This document shows, in pieces, positions 1 through 9,288 of a stretch of 64,000 nucleotides of DNA. How positions within the stretch are numbered: position 1 is the stretch's first letter; each line of letters opens with the position of its first letter. This DNA comes from Eubacterium sp. CAG:248. Its GTDB lineage: Bacteria; Bacillota; Clostridia; Lachnospirales; Lachnospiraceae. Where the stretch lies: contig FR886175.1 in NCBI GenBank assembly GCA_000436475.1, positions 42,340 to 106,339 on the forward strand, read 5' to 3'. Below the pieces are notes generated by a model. That model searched no databases, had not been told where the DNA came from, and worked only from the letters and a program-made list of their open reading frames with translations. The position numbers were made by a program, and so were the translations under genes.

Positions 1-1277
1 AGACAGTTGCAGTATATTCTGAGGCGGATAAGGAAGCACTTCATACGCAGCTGGCTGATGAGAGTGTATGTATAGGAAAGGCAGCAGCTAAGGATAGTTA
101 CCTTAATATGGAAAGAATATTGAGTGCAACAGTAGCTACACATGCAGATGCAATACATCCAGGCTTTGGATTTCTTTCTGAAAACAGTAAGTTTGCATCA
201 TTATGTGAAAAATGTAACATCACATTTATAGGTCCAGATTCAGATATCATAGAGAAAACAGGTAATAAACAGGAAGCAAGAAATACAATGATATCAGCAG
301 GTATTCCAGTTATTCCAGGAACCAAAGAACCAGTTATGGATGCGGAAAGAGGAAAAGAGCTTGCAGACAATATAGGTTATCCTGTTATGGTTAAAGCTGC
401 ACTTGGCGGCGGTGGCAAGGGGATGCGTGTTGTATATACAAAAGAAGATTTTAAAAGGGAATTCGATAACGCACAGAGAGAAGCTGTGAATGGCTTTGCT
501 GATGGCACAATGTATATAGAAAAATATATAGAAAAGCCAAGACATATAGAGTTCCAGATATTAGCTGATAAATATGGAAATACAATTCATCTTGGTGAAA
601 GAGATTGTTCAATACAAAGAAATCACCAGAAGTTAGTTGAGGAATCACCCTCTCCTGCGTTGAATGATGAATTAAGAAAGAGAATGGGAGATACTGCAGT
701 GGCAGTGGCTAAGGCTGTTAACTATGAAAATGCAGGAACAGTTGAGTTTCTTCTGGATAAAAACGACAATTATTACTTTATGGAGGTAAATACCCGTATT
801 CAGGTCGAGCATGGTATAACGGAACTTGTGACAGGTGTTGATCTTATAAAGGAACAGATAAAGATAGCAGCCGGCGAAAGTCTTGGTATTAAGCAAGAGG
901 ATGTAAGGATACATGGTGCTGCCATGGAAATAAGAATCAATGCTGAAAACCCTGAAAAGAACTTTGCACCTAATCCGGGAACAATAAAGAATATACATAT
1001 ACCAGGTGGTAATGGTGTAAGAATAGATACTGCAGTTTATAGTGGATATACGATACCTCCTTTTTATGATTCCATGATAATGAAGGTTATGACATATGCA
1101 AACGACAGGAAAACAGTGATTGAGAAGATGAGAAGTGTCCTTGGCGAGATTATTATTGAAGGTGTCACAACAAATACAGATTTTATGTATGATATATGCC
1201 AGAATGAGAAGTTTATTAAAGGTGATGTCAGTACAGATTTCATACCAGAGGAGTATCCACAGGTATGTAAAAAATAG
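1..1277 (+). CDS. accC: Acetyl-CoA carboxylase biotin carboxylase subunit, 5'-truncated by window edge
   Basis: ATP-grasp enzyme that carboxylates the biotin on AccB, the first half-reaction of malonyl-CoA synthesis in the cytoplasm. The reading frame is open from base 3; the first in-frame ATG, at 108, is internal, because the upstream codons (TVAVYSEADKEALH and on) are typical AccC sequence. About 50 N-terminal residues lie outside the window. The ATP-grasp glycine-rich loop (GGGGKGMRVV), the GERDCSIQRNHQK segment and the MEVNTRIQVEH motif are present. The motif continues EHGITE where most homologues have EHPVTE. The gene ends 44 bases before accDA and is probably co-transcribed with it; accB is expected upstream. 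Confidence 0.95.
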   Translation, partial: TVAVYSEADKEALHTQLADESVCIGKAAAKDSYLNMERILSATVATHADAIHPGFGFLSENSKFASLCEKCNITFIGPDSDIIEKTGNKQEARNTMISAGIPVIPGTKEPVMDAERGKELADNIGYPVMVKAALGGGGKGMRVVYTKEDFKREFDNAQREAVNGFADGTMYIEKYIEKPRHIEFQILADKYGNTIHLGERDCSIQRNHQKLVEESPSPALNDELRKRMGDTAVAVAKAVNYENAGTVEFLLDKNDNYYFMEVNTRIQVEHGITELVTGVDLIKEQIKIAAGESLGIKQEDVRIHGAAMEIRINAENPEKNFAPNPGTIKNIHIPGGNGVRIDTAVYSGYTIPPFYDSMIMKVMTYANDRKTVIEKMRSVLGEIIIEGVTTNTDFMYDICQNEKFIKGDVSTDFIPEEYPQVCKK

Positions 1278-1321
1278 TTGTTCGTTATGCACAGTAAGAG
1301 TGCGTGGAAATGAGGATTTAT

Positions 1322-3109
1322 ATGCAGATAAAAGGCTTGTTTAAAAAGAATATCCATAAAAATAAAATCAACAATCTGGATAGTAGTAATATAAATGTTC
1401 CAGATGGATTATATACGAAATGTCCGGTTTGTTCAAAAATAATCTTAACAGAGGACATGTATCTGAATAATTGTGTATGTCCGGAATGTGGATATTATAT
1501 GAAGCTGGATGCCAGAACAAGGATATCCATGGTAGTGGATAAGAATACATTTTCAGAATGGGATACTAACATTGAAGAGAGCAATCCATGTGAATACCCT
1601 GGTTATGAGGAGAAAATCCAGAATCTTAAAAGAAAAACAAATCTTGATGAGGCAGTAATAACCGGCGTTGGAAAGATAGATGGCAGCAAAGTTGTTATAG
1701 GTGTCTGTGATACAAGATTTCTTATGGGCAGCATGGGCGAAGTTGTAGGTGAAAAGCTTACACGGGCAGTTGAGAAGGCTACAGAGCAGAAGCTGCCGGT
1801 TATTATATTTACATGCTCAGGCGGAGCCAGGATGCAGGAGGGAATAGTATCTCTTATGCAGATGGCAAAGATAAGTGCCGCATTAAAAAAACATGATGAA
1901 GCAGGACTTTTATATATCACTGTTCTTACTGACCCTACAACTGGAGGTGTAACTGCAAGCTTTGCTATGCTTGGAGATATTATACTTGCAGAGCCAGGTG
2001 CCCTTATAGGTTTTGCAGGACCAAGAGTTATCAGACAGACTATAGGACAGGAACTGCCAGAAGGGTTTCAGAGAGCTGAATTTCTGTTAGAGCACGGCTT
2101 TGTGGATGCGATAGTTAAAAGGGATGAGCTAAAGAAGACACTTGCGCATCTGCTCGACATACATAAGTACAGTGGAGCTTATACAGAAGTTAAAGAAAAT
2201 GTGGATACATACCGGAGCAATTCAGATATTATGAAGAAGTATCTTGAGTATCTTGATAATATATATTTCAAAAAGATAGATAGAGAAGAAGAAAAAAAGG
2301 CTGAGGCTGATAATAATCTGTATAATGAGTATGATGTATGGGAAAAGGTTGAAATAGCAAGAAGCAGTGAAAGACCTAATGCCGCAGATTACATAGAAAA
2401 AATAACTAAAGATTTTTTTGAACTTCATGGTGACAGAAACTTTGGTGATGATAAAGCGATAATAGGTGGAATCGCAACATTTGGCGGCATTCCTGTAACA
2501 GTCATAGGACATATGAAGGGTAAGACTACTAAAGAGAATATATCAAGAAACTTTGGAATGCCTAATCCCGAAGGGTATAGAAAGGCACTAAGGCTTATGA
2601 AGCAGGCTGAAAAATTTAACAGACCGGTTATATGTTTTATAGACACTCCAGGAGCATATTGCGGTCTTGGTGCAGAAGAGCGAGGCCAGGGAGAAGCTAT
2701 AGCAAAGAATCTGTATGAAATGAGCAGTCTTACAGTTCCGGTGCTGTCAATAGTAACTGGCGAAGGTGGAAGCGGTGGTGCACTTGCACTAGGTGTTGCC
2801 AATGAGGTATGGATGATGGAGAATTCCATATATTCTATTCTTTCACCAGAAGGCTTTGCATCGATATTGTGGAAGGATTCTAAGAAAGCAAAAGAGGCTG
2901 CGGAAATAATGAAGCTGACGGCAGCAGATTTATATGAGCTTGGCATAATAGAGAAGGTCATTCCGGAATATCCGGTTATAAATGAAAATAATATAAAAAG
3001 AGTGACATTATATATGAAACGCATGATATGTGATTTTATGTACAGATATATTGATATGGACAAGGAAGAGCTTGCAAGACAGCGGTATAACAGATTCAGG
3101 AAAATGTAA
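1322..3109 (+). CDS. accDA: Acetyl-CoA carboxylase carboxyltransferase, fused beta-alpha subunits (AccDA)
   Basis: Transfers the carboxyl group from biotin to acetyl-CoA. A single 595-residue chain carries both carboxyltransferase halves. The N-terminal AccD part has a four-cysteine zinc ribbon (CPVC and CPEC, about residues 34-56) and the GGARMQEG oxyanion region. The C-terminal AccA part, from about residue 345, includes [18 protein letters not shown] and [10 protein letters not shown]. These subunits are separate in E. coli; fusion is known in several Firmicutes. The frame is also open from a GTG at 1304, but the ATG at 1322 is preferred because GAGG at 1312-1315 is well spaced from it. 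It lies directly after accC, so this is the end of an acc operon. Confidence 0.94.
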   Translation: MQIKGLFKKNIHKNKINNLDSSNINVPDGLYTKCPVCSKIILTEDMYLNNCVCPECGYYMKLDARTRISMVVDKNTFSEWDTNIEESNPCEYPGYEEKIQNLKRKTNLDEAVITGVGKIDGSKVVIGVCDTRFLMGSMGEVVGEKLTRAVEKATEQKLPVIIFTCSGGARMQEGIVSLMQMAKISAALKKHDEAGLLYITVLTDPTTGGVTASFAMLGDIILAEPGALIGFAGPRVIRQTIGQELPEGFQRAEFLLEHGFVDAIVKRDELKKTLAHLLDIHKYSGAYTEVKENVDTYRSNSDIMKKYLEYLDNIYFKKIDREEEKKAEADNNLYNEYDVWEKVEIARSSERPNAADYIEKITKDFFELHGDRNFGDDKAIIGGIATFGGIPVTVIGHMKGKTTKENISRNFGMPNPEGYRKALRLMKQAEKFNRPVICFIDTPGAYCGLGAEERGQGEAIAKNLYEMSSLTVPVLSIVTGEGGSGGALALGVANEVWMMENSIYSILSPEGFASILWKDSKKAKEAAEIMKLTAADLYELGIIEKVIPEYPVINENNIKRVTLYMKRMICDFMYRYIDMDKEELARQRYNRFRKM

Positions 3110-3250
3110 GAAAGCACTAAATCTATTACATTTTTTTATGGTTGTATTAATATAATTGTGTTAATATGATTATGTTAATGTGATTGTTTTAATGTGATTG
3201 CGTTGGAAGATTACGGAATTGTTATATCTAAACAGAAAGAAGGAATATAT

Positions 3251-4123
3251 ATGTCATATGGATACAGACAATACAGGGATACTGCTCATAGATGGACACA
3301 GATAGGTGTTGGTTTAATATCTGTAATAGCAGGTCTTATACTTATTGTATGTGTAACGGCACCTATGTATGTCTCAAGCATGTTAAAGGATGCAGGACTG
3401 TCAGCTGCTATATCGCACCGTTTTATGGATACTGTTTTTGATTCACTTGGGGATAATATGGAGGCATTATCCAGAATTCAGACAAGTATAGAGGATTCTA
3501 AGATAGTAGACAGAATAGCACAGAAATATACAACGGCTATGGTTGACGGGATGCTTAAAGAAAAATCCTTTGATGATATAGAGATTAATATAGATGCAGA
3601 GCTGGATGAGCTTATGGATATGACATATAACAAAATAGCATCTAATATCAATATGGGAAATATACAGGAAACAATAGTCAGGGCAGCTCTTAGCTATAGT
3701 AAAAATGCTGCAAATGAGGCTATAAATAATTATGCCAGTGGTATATATGGTGATATATCTTATCGTCTGCAGCCGCTTATAAAGGTATATGGAATAATAA
3801 CGTCTGTTGTGTTTAAGATATTGATGCTTTTAATATATATCACATTATTGATTGTTATCATTGCATTTAATCCTGTCAGGGTTGTAAGGTACACACTCCC
3901 ATGTATATTTGTCATAACAGGTGGTATATATATTTTTATTGCAAATATAATTGGAAACAGATGTATGGCGGCTGTAAGTAACAGATATCTAGGAAGAACT
4001 GTGTTTATAGATACTCAGATTGCTTATAGGGTAATGGGTGTTATGTGTATACTGGCAGCAGCTTCTTATGTTATTACTTTTATATATGGAATGGTTGTGA
4101 AAAACAGGAGAAAAAGAATATAG
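3251..4123 (+). CDS. Multi-pass membrane protein of unknown function
   Basis: 290 residues that I do not recognise. A short cytoplasmic head (MSYGYRQYRD) is followed by one membrane segment at about residues 20-42. An extracytoplasmic region of roughly 150 residues, helical and acidic, follows. Three more hydrophobic segments lie near the C-terminus, and the basic tail KNRRKRI suggests a cytoplasmic end. The ATG at 3251 has AGAAAGAAGGA just upstream and is chosen over the in-frame GTG at 3194. The gene stands alone after accDA and is followed by a strong hairpin. No catalytic motif was seen. Confidence 0.75.
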   Translation: MSYGYRQYRDTAHRWTQIGVGLISVIAGLILIVCVTAPMYVSSMLKDAGLSAAISHRFMDTVFDSLGDNMEALSRIQTSIEDSKIVDRIAQKYTTAMVDGMLKEKSFDDIEINIDAELDELMDMTYNKIASNINMGNIQETIVRAALSYSKNAANEAINNYASGIYGDISYRLQPLIKVYGIITSVVFKILMLLIYITLLIVIIAFNPVRVVRYTLPCIFVITGGIYIFIANIIGNRCMAAVSNRYLGRTVFIDTQIAYRVMGVMCILAAASYVITFIYGMVVKNRRKRI

Positions 4124-4211
4124 AAATATCTGAGATTAATGTTTGATAAGATTTTATTAGAGTTTATAAGAGCTTATAAAAGCTCATAAAACATTATAAA
4201 AGATGAAAAAT

Positions 4212-4241
4212 GGAGCTGCTACATATATATGTGGCAGCTCC
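4212..4241. terminator. Bidirectional intrinsic terminator between convergent genes
   Basis: GGAGCTGC and GCAGCTCC pair, and the inner ACATATATATGT extends the stem. A-rich sequence lies on the left and GATTTTGTTTT on the right, so it can stop transcripts from the membrane protein (plus) and from argG (minus). Confidence 0.8.
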
Positions 4242-4284
4242 TGATTTTGTTTTATAATACTTGTTATATAATATTTTTAAAGTA

Positions 4285-5511
4285 TTATTTGTTATTCTTC
4301 TTTTCGTTCTCAAGCTTCTTCATAGCTCTTACCTTAAGTGAAAGACCAAAGAGGTTGATGAAACCATCAGCATCATGGTGGTCATAAAGGTCTCCTGTTG
4401 TGAATGAAGCGATAGATTCGTTATATAATGAATATGGAGATGTTGTTCCGGCTTTGATGATGTTGCCCTTGTAGAGCTTGAACTTAACTTCACCAGTTAC
4501 ATATTCCTGAGTCTTTTCGATGAATGCCTGAAGTGCTTCACGAAGAGGTGTTTCCCACTTTCCTTCATATATAACCTGTGCAAACTTGTTAGCAACATTT
4601 ATCTTTTCTGTTGTTGTATCTCTGTCAAGTATGAGTTCCTCAAGCTGCTGGTGAGCTTCATAAAGAATAGTTCCACCAGGTGTTTCATATACACCACGTG
4701 ATTTCATGCCAACAACTCTGTTTTCTACGATGTCGATAATACCGATACCATGCTTTCCACCAAGTCTGTTGAGTTCTCTGATGATGTCAGAAACCTTCAT
4801 CTTCTTACCATTAACAGATGTAGGCACACCCTTTTCAAATGTCATAGTAACATATTCGCCTTCATCAGGAGCATCCTCTGGTGAGCATCCAAGAACAAGA
4901 AGGTGCTTGTAGTTAGGCTCGTTAGCAGGATCTTCAAGCTCAAGACCTTCGTGGCTGATATGCCATATGTTACGGTCACGGCTGTAGCTTGAGTCAGGGC
5001 TGAATGGAAGATGAATACCATGCTGTCTGCAGTATTCAATCTCATCTTCACGTGACTGAAGAGTCCATCTTGAATCTCTCCAAGGTGCGATGATCTTGAT
5101 ATCTGGAGCTAAAGCTTTGATAGTAAGCTCGAATCTGATCTGGTCGTTACCCTTGCCAGTAGCACCATGGCATATAGCAACAGCGCCTTCTTTACGTGCT
5201 ATTTCAACAAGTCTTTTTGCTATAACAGGTCTTGCCATAGAAGTTCCAAGTAAATACTTGTTTTCATATACCGCATGAGCCTGTACACAAGGAACAACAT
5301 AGTTATCGCAGAATTCATCTGTAACATCTTCTATGTATAACTTTGCAGCGCCACATGATAATGCTCTTTCTTCAAGGCCATCTAATTCTTCTTCCTGTCC
5401 ACAGTCTGCGCAGACACAGATAACATCGTAATCAAATGTTTCTTTTAACCAAGGGATGATGGCAGTAGTATCAAGTCCGCCTGAATAAGCTAAAACAACT
5501 TTCTCTTTCAT
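4285..5511 (-). CDS. argG: Argininosuccinate synthase
   Basis: Condenses citrulline and aspartate, using ATP, to argininosuccinate, the penultimate step of arginine synthesis. 408 residues, the usual length (about 400). The N-terminal PP-loop nucleotide-binding motif [11 protein letters not shown] is intact, and GATGKGNDQ and the [11 protein letters not shown] region follow. The ribosome-binding site GGAGGT precedes the ATG. It is transcribed away from argCJBD, with a shared control region between them. argH, which would complete the pathway, is not in the window. Confidence 0.97.
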   Translation of the reverse strand: MKEKVVLAYSGGLDTTAIIPWLKETFDYDVICVCADCGQEEELDGLEERALSCGAAKLYIEDVTDEFCDNYVVPCVQAHAVYENKYLLGTSMARPVIAKRLVEIARKEGAVAICHGATGKGNDQIRFELTIKALAPDIKIIAPWRDSRWTLQSREDEIEYCRQHGIHLPFSPDSSYSRDRNIWHISHEGLELEDPANEPNYKHLLVLGCSPEDAPDEGEYVTMTFEKGVPTSVNGKKMKVSDIIRELNRLGGKHGIGIIDIVENRVVGMKSRGVYETPGGTILYEAHQQLEELILDRDTTTEKINVANKFAQVIYEGKWETPLREALQAFIEKTQEYVTGEVKFKLYKGNIIKAGTTSPYSLYNESIASFTTGDLYDHHDADGFINLFGLSLKVRAMKKLENEKKNNK

Positions 5512-5551
5512 TAAAAAGTACCTCCATAGATATTTATAAACTCTGCCAATT

Positions 5552-5580
5552 ATAATAAACTACTTATGGTGAAAATGCAA
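5552..5580 (-). promoter_or_regulatory. Predicted argG promoter
   Basis: On the minus strand, TTGCAT (complement of 5575-5580) and TATTAT (complement of 5552-5557) are separated by 17 bases, close to the sigma-A consensus. The ArgR-like sites begin 11 bases upstream of the -35. Confidence 0.6.
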
Positions 5581-5590
5581 TAGCAAAAAA

Positions 5591-5627
5591 TGAATATTAT
5601 GCAAATTTATGCATTAATTATGCATAA
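5591..5627. promoter_or_regulatory. ArgR-type operator (ARG boxes) shared by argG and argCJBD
   Basis: Two adjacent sites lie between the divergent promoters. TGAATATTATGCA (5591-5603) is followed by an inverted repeat with 8-bp arms, TTATGCAT and ATGCATAA, around TAATT (5607-5627). TGAAT/ATGCA half-sites are typical of ArgR/AhrC boxes. The position, between both -35 elements, fits co-repression by arginine. No argR gene is in this window. Confidence 0.6.
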
Positions 5628-5652
5628 ATATAAAAACATATCTAATAAACTC

Positions 5653-5680
5653 TTTACATAAGGAAAAAAGTTGCTATAAT
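5653..5680 (+). promoter_or_regulatory. Predicted argC operon promoter
   Basis: TTTACA (5653-5658) and a perfect TATAAT (5675-5680) are 16 bases apart, about 90 bases before the argC start and 25 bases after the ArgR-like inverted repeat. Confidence 0.7.
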
Positions 5681-5774
5681 GGAACTTATCATTTTTGTTA
5701 ATTCATTTTTATATGTGGATTACTGATGAAAATATTCACACGAATGAATAATTACACATTCAGATGGAGGACGT

Positions 5775-6821
5775 ATGGTTAAGGTTGGAATTATCGGTGC
5801 TACCGGATACGCAGGTAACGAATTAGTAAGAATTCTTTTAGGACACAAAGATGTTGAGATTGTATGGCTGGGTTCAAGAAGCTATATTGACCAGAATTAT
5901 TCAGATGTATATAGAAATATGTTTAAGCTTGTTGATGCAAAATGTATGGATGACAATATGGATCAGCTTGCTAATGAAGTAGATGTTATATTTACAGCTA
6001 CTCCTCAGGGCTTATGTGCATCTCTTGTTAATGATGAGATTCTTTCAAAGGTAAAAATAATCGACCTTAGTGCGGACTTCAGATTAAAGGATGTTGATAT
6101 ATATGAGAAGTGGTATAAGTTAGAGCATAAAGCTCCACAGTATATTGATGAAGCGGTTTACGGATTATGCGAAATTAACAGGGATAAGGTGAATAAGGAT
6201 ACAAGAATAATAGCTAATCCTGGTTGTTATACAACAACATCAATCCTTACATTATATCCACTTGTAAAAGAAGGAATAATCAATCCGGATACTATTATAA
6301 TAGATGCTAAGAGTGGTACATCTGGTGCAGGAAGAGGTGCAAAGGTAGCAAATCTTTTCTGTGAAGTAAACGAAAGCATGAAGGCTTATGGAGTTGGAAC
6401 ACACAGACATACGCCTGAGATAGAAGAACAGCTTGGATATGCATGTGGAAGAGATGACCTTAAGCTTATATTTACACCACATCTGGTTCCTATGAATAGA
6501 GGAATACTTGTTACGTCATATGCCAATCTTGCAAAGGATGTATCTTATGAAGATGTGAAGGCAGCCTATGATAAGTATTATGATAAGGAATATTTTGTAA
6601 GAGTTCTTCCTAAGGATGTATGCCCTGAAACAAGATGGGTTGAAGGAAGCAACTTTGTTGATGTAGGGTTCAAGCTTGAACCAAGAACAAACAGAATCAT
6701 AGCTATGGGTGCACTTGATAATCTTGTAAAGGGTGCAGCAGGACAGGCAGTACAGAACATGAATCTGTTATTTGGCTTTGAAGAGAATGAGGGACTTAAA
6801 ATGGCACCTATGTTCCCATAA
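5775..6821 (+). CDS. argC: N-acetyl-gamma-glutamyl-phosphate reductase
   Basis: NADPH-dependent reduction of N-acetylglutamyl phosphate to the semialdehyde, the third step of arginine synthesis. 348 residues, normal for the family. The Rossmann motif GATGYAGNELVR is at residues 9-20. The catalytic cysteine lies in ANPGCYTT and the histidine in GTHRHTPEIEEQ. GGAGG lies just before the ATG. First gene of argC-argJ-argB-argD. Confidence 0.97.
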   Translation: MVKVGIIGATGYAGNELVRILLGHKDVEIVWLGSRSYIDQNYSDVYRNMFKLVDAKCMDDNMDQLANEVDVIFTATPQGLCASLVNDEILSKVKIIDLSADFRLKDVDIYEKWYKLEHKAPQYIDEAVYGLCEINRDKVNKDTRIIANPGCYTTTSILTLYPLVKEGIINPDTIIIDAKSGTSGAGRGAKVANLFCEVNESMKAYGVGTHRHTPEIEEQLGYACGRDDLKLIFTPHLVPMNRGILVTSYANLAKDVSYEDVKAAYDKYYDKEYFVRVLPKDVCPETRWVEGSNFVDVGFKLEPRTNRIIAMGALDNLVKGAAGQAVQNMNLLFGFEENEGLKMAPMFP

Positions 6822-6823
6822 TA

Positions 6824-6961
6824 ATACATTGAATTGCAGGGGCAATTCAATGTATACAAGTTGCAAAAGCAACTTGAGAAGAAAAATTACGGAAATGCAA
6901 AGGCAATTCGATGTATACAAGTTGCAAAAGCAACTTGAGAAGAAAATTACAGAAATGCAAA
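6824..6961 (+). repeat. Hairpin plus two tandem 60/61-bp repeats between argC and argJ
   Basis: A perfect 14-bp inverted repeat with a 4-base loop (6824-6855) starts three bases after the argC stop. Tandem copies follow: 61 bp at 6841-6901 and 60 bp at 6902-6961, differing by two substitutions and one base of length. Each contains a perfect 8-bp stem with an AAAA loop (6857-6876 and 6918-6937). A decayed third start follows at about 6962-6978. No U-run follows any hairpin, so these look like mRNA-processing or stability elements, or a small palindromic repeat family, rather than terminators. The small frame reading through them is not conserved in phase between copies. Confidence 0.8.
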
Positions 6962-7002
6962 GCAATATTAATAATACATATTGAAATTCGGAGGTAGTGA
7001 TT

Positions 7003-8229
7003 ATGGAAATTATCGAAGGTGGAGTTACAGCAGCTAAGGGCTTTAAGGCAGCAGGTATGGCAGCAGGTATCAAGTATAAGAATGGCAAAAAGGATATGGC
7101 AATGGTATTTTCAGAAAAGCCATGTGTAACAGCTGGAACATTTACACTTAACAGAGTGTTTGCAGCACCTGTAAAGTGGGACAAGAGCATTGTATACAGT
7201 GAAGAGGGGGCACATGCAATAGTTGTTAACAGCGGTGTTGCCAATGCCTGCACAGGTACAGAGGGTGATGAAGTCTGCGCACTTGAAGCAAAGACAGCGG
7301 GAGAAGTACTTGGAGTGCCAGCTAAGTCAGTACTTTTAGGTTCAACAGGAGTTATAGGTATGCAGCTTCCTATGGATAGAATGTGTGCAGGTATTAAAGC
7401 ACTTCCAGAGCTGCTTGATTCAACTAAAGAAGCAGGTACACTTGCAGCAGAGGCTATTATGACTACGGATACAAGAAACAAGCAGGTTGCATGTACCGTA
7501 GAAATAGGTGGAAAGACAGTAACAGTTGGTGGTATGTGTAAGGGTGCAGGCATGATACATCCACATATGGCAACTATGCTCTGCTTTATAACATCCGATG
7601 CTGTTATTGATAAAAAGGCACTTCAGAAGATGACAAGTGATATAGTTGAGGATTCATTTAATATGATATCAGTTGATGGAGATACATCAACAAACGATAC
7701 AGTTTTAGTTCTTGCCAATGGAGAGGCTGGTAACGAGAAGATTACAGAAGGATGTAAAGATTATGATACCTTCTATGAGGCTTTAAGCTATGTTCTTACA
7801 GAGCTTTCTAAGATGATTGCAGGTGATGGAGAAGGCTGTACATGTCTTTTTGAGGTACAGGTAAAGGGTGCTAAAGATAAGGAACAGGCTAAGATTCTTG
7901 CAAAGTCAATAGTTACATCTAACCTTACTAAGGCTGCAATATTCGGACACGATGCTAACTGGGGAAGAATTCTTTGTGCTATGGGTTATTCAGGCGTTGA
8001 TTTCGAACCAGAAAAGGTTGATATATTCTTTGAAAGTTCAGCTGGAAAGCTTCAGATAGTAAAGGACGGAACTGCTACTGATTACAGTGAGGAGAAAGCA
8101 ACAGAAATACTTTCACAGAATCCTGTAACTGCTATAGCAGATATAAAGCAGGGCAGCGCAGAGGCTACGGCATGGGGCTGCGACCTTACATTTGATTATA
8201 TAAAGATAAATGCAGATTATCGCTCATAA
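7003..8229 (+). CDS. argJ: Bifunctional glutamate N-acetyltransferase / amino-acid acetyltransferase
   Basis: Transfers the acetyl group from N-acetylornithine to glutamate, recycling acetate in the arginine pathway; the bifunctional form also uses acetyl-CoA. 408 residues from the ATG at 7003. GGAGG at 6990-6994 favours this start over the GTG at 6997. The self-cleavage site HMATMLCF is present (cleavage between A and T, with the threonine as nucleophile of the beta chain), as is KGAGMIHPHMA. A normal-length, intact OAT-fold protein. No argA or argE is seen, consistent with the cyclic pathway. Confidence 0.96.
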   Translation: MEIIEGGVTAAKGFKAAGMAAGIKYKNGKKDMAMVFSEKPCVTAGTFTLNRVFAAPVKWDKSIVYSEEGAHAIVVNSGVANACTGTEGDEVCALEAKTAGEVLGVPAKSVLLGSTGVIGMQLPMDRMCAGIKALPELLDSTKEAGTLAAEAIMTTDTRNKQVACTVEIGGKTVTVGGMCKGAGMIHPHMATMLCFITSDAVIDKKALQKMTSDIVEDSFNMISVDGDTSTNDTVLVLANGEAGNEKITEGCKDYDTFYEALSYVLTELSKMIAGDGEGCTCLFEVQVKGAKDKEQAKILAKSIVTSNLTKAAIFGHDANWGRILCAMGYSGVDFEPEKVDIFFESSAGKLQIVKDGTATDYSEEKATEILSQNPVTAIADIKQGSAEATAWGCDLTFDYIKINADYRS

Positions 8230-8264
8230 CGTTAATTAATATTTTTTAGTTGAAGGAGTTAAAA

Positions 8265-9170
8265 ATGAGTACAATAGATATGGAAGAAGAGTTAAAAAAA
8301 GCACAGGTATTAGTTGAGGCTCTTCCTTATATACAGAAGTTCAGCAGAAAGATTATTGTTGTAAAGTATGGTGGAAGCGCCATGGTTGATGAAGAACTTA
8401 AAAGAAAGGTTATTCAGGACGTAGTTCTTTTAAAGCTTGTAGGTTTCAAGCCTATTATCGTTCATGGTGGTGGCAAGGAAATCAGTAAGTGGGTTGAAAA
8501 GTCAGGCATGACACCAGAATTCAAGAATGGCTTAAGAGTAACAGACGAGCCAACTATGGAAATAGCAGAGATGGTTCTTAACAGAGTTAACAAGAGTCTT
8601 GTATCGCTTATAGAGGAGCTTGGTGTAAAGGCATGTGGTGTATCTGGTAAAGATGGTGGAATGCTTAAGGTAGAAAAGAAATATTCAAAGGGTGAGGATA
8701 TAGGATATGTCGGTGAAGTAAAGGATGTTGACACAACTCTTATACATTCACTTCTTAAGGATGACTTTATTCCAGTTATATGTCCTATAGGATATGATGA
8801 TGATTTCCATTCATATAATATCAATGCAGATGATGCGGCATGTGCCATAGCAAGGGCAGTTAATGCTGAGAAGCTTGCATTCTTAACAGATATAGAGGGT
8901 GTGTACAGAGATTATAACGATAAATCAAGCCTTATATCAGAGCTTTCTACAACAGAGGCAAGAAAGCTTTTAGCAGGCGGTACAATAGGTGGTGGTATGC
9001 TTCCAAAGCTTAATAACTGCATAGATGCTATCGAGCATGGTGTTTCAAGGGTACATATTCTTGATGGACGTATCCCACATTGCCTTCTTCTTGAAATATT
9101 TACTAACAAGGGTGTTGGTACAGCTATTCTTTCAGAAGGAGCAGAGAAGTTTTTTGAAACTAATCTGTAA
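8265..9170 (+). CDS. argB: Acetylglutamate kinase
   Basis: Phosphorylates N-acetylglutamate and is often the arginine-inhibited control step. 301 residues from the ATG at 8265, supported by AAGGAG at 8253-8258; the TTG at 8250 is an alternative. Amino-acid kinase fold with the VVKYGGSAM start motif, the [10 protein letters not shown] loop, and a C-terminal [14 protein letters not shown] segment ([12 protein letters not shown]). The N-terminal helix before the kinase core is the kind associated with arginine-sensitive hexameric enzymes; inhibition is inferred from that only. Confidence 0.96.
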   Translation: MSTIDMEEELKKAQVLVEALPYIQKFSRKIIVVKYGGSAMVDEELKRKVIQDVVLLKLVGFKPIIVHGGGKEISKWVEKSGMTPEFKNGLRVTDEPTMEIAEMVLNRVNKSLVSLIEELGVKACGVSGKDGGMLKVEKKYSKGEDIGYVGEVKDVDTTLIHSLLKDDFIPVICPIGYDDDFHSYNINADDAACAIARAVNAEKLAFLTDIEGVYRDYNDKSSLISELSTTEARKLLAGGTIGGGMLPKLNNCIDAIEHGVSRVHILDGRIPHCLLLEIFTNKGVGTAILSEGAEKFFETNL

Positions 9171-9229
9171 TATCGTAAGGCATAAGAAAGCAGAATGATT
9201 CCAACATCATAAAACGTCATAAAATGTAT

Positions 9230-9265
9230 GATAAAAAAGAGCATATGGTTTTATTCTTTTTTATC
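9230..9265. repeat. AT-rich inverted repeat before argD
   Basis: An 11-bp perfect inverted repeat (GATAAAAAAGA at 9230-9240, its complement at 9255-9265) with a 14-base loop lies in the argB-argD gap. It ends with a T-rich right arm but has no separate U-run. It could act as a weak attenuator or processing site within the operon. Confidence 0.5.
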
Positions 9266-9288
9266 GTATATCAGGAAAGGAAAAGTAT

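Noticed and set aside
6772..6984. 70-codon frame across the end of argC and the tandem repeats
   Set aside because: It overlaps argC, and the two repeat units are read in different frames because they differ by one base.
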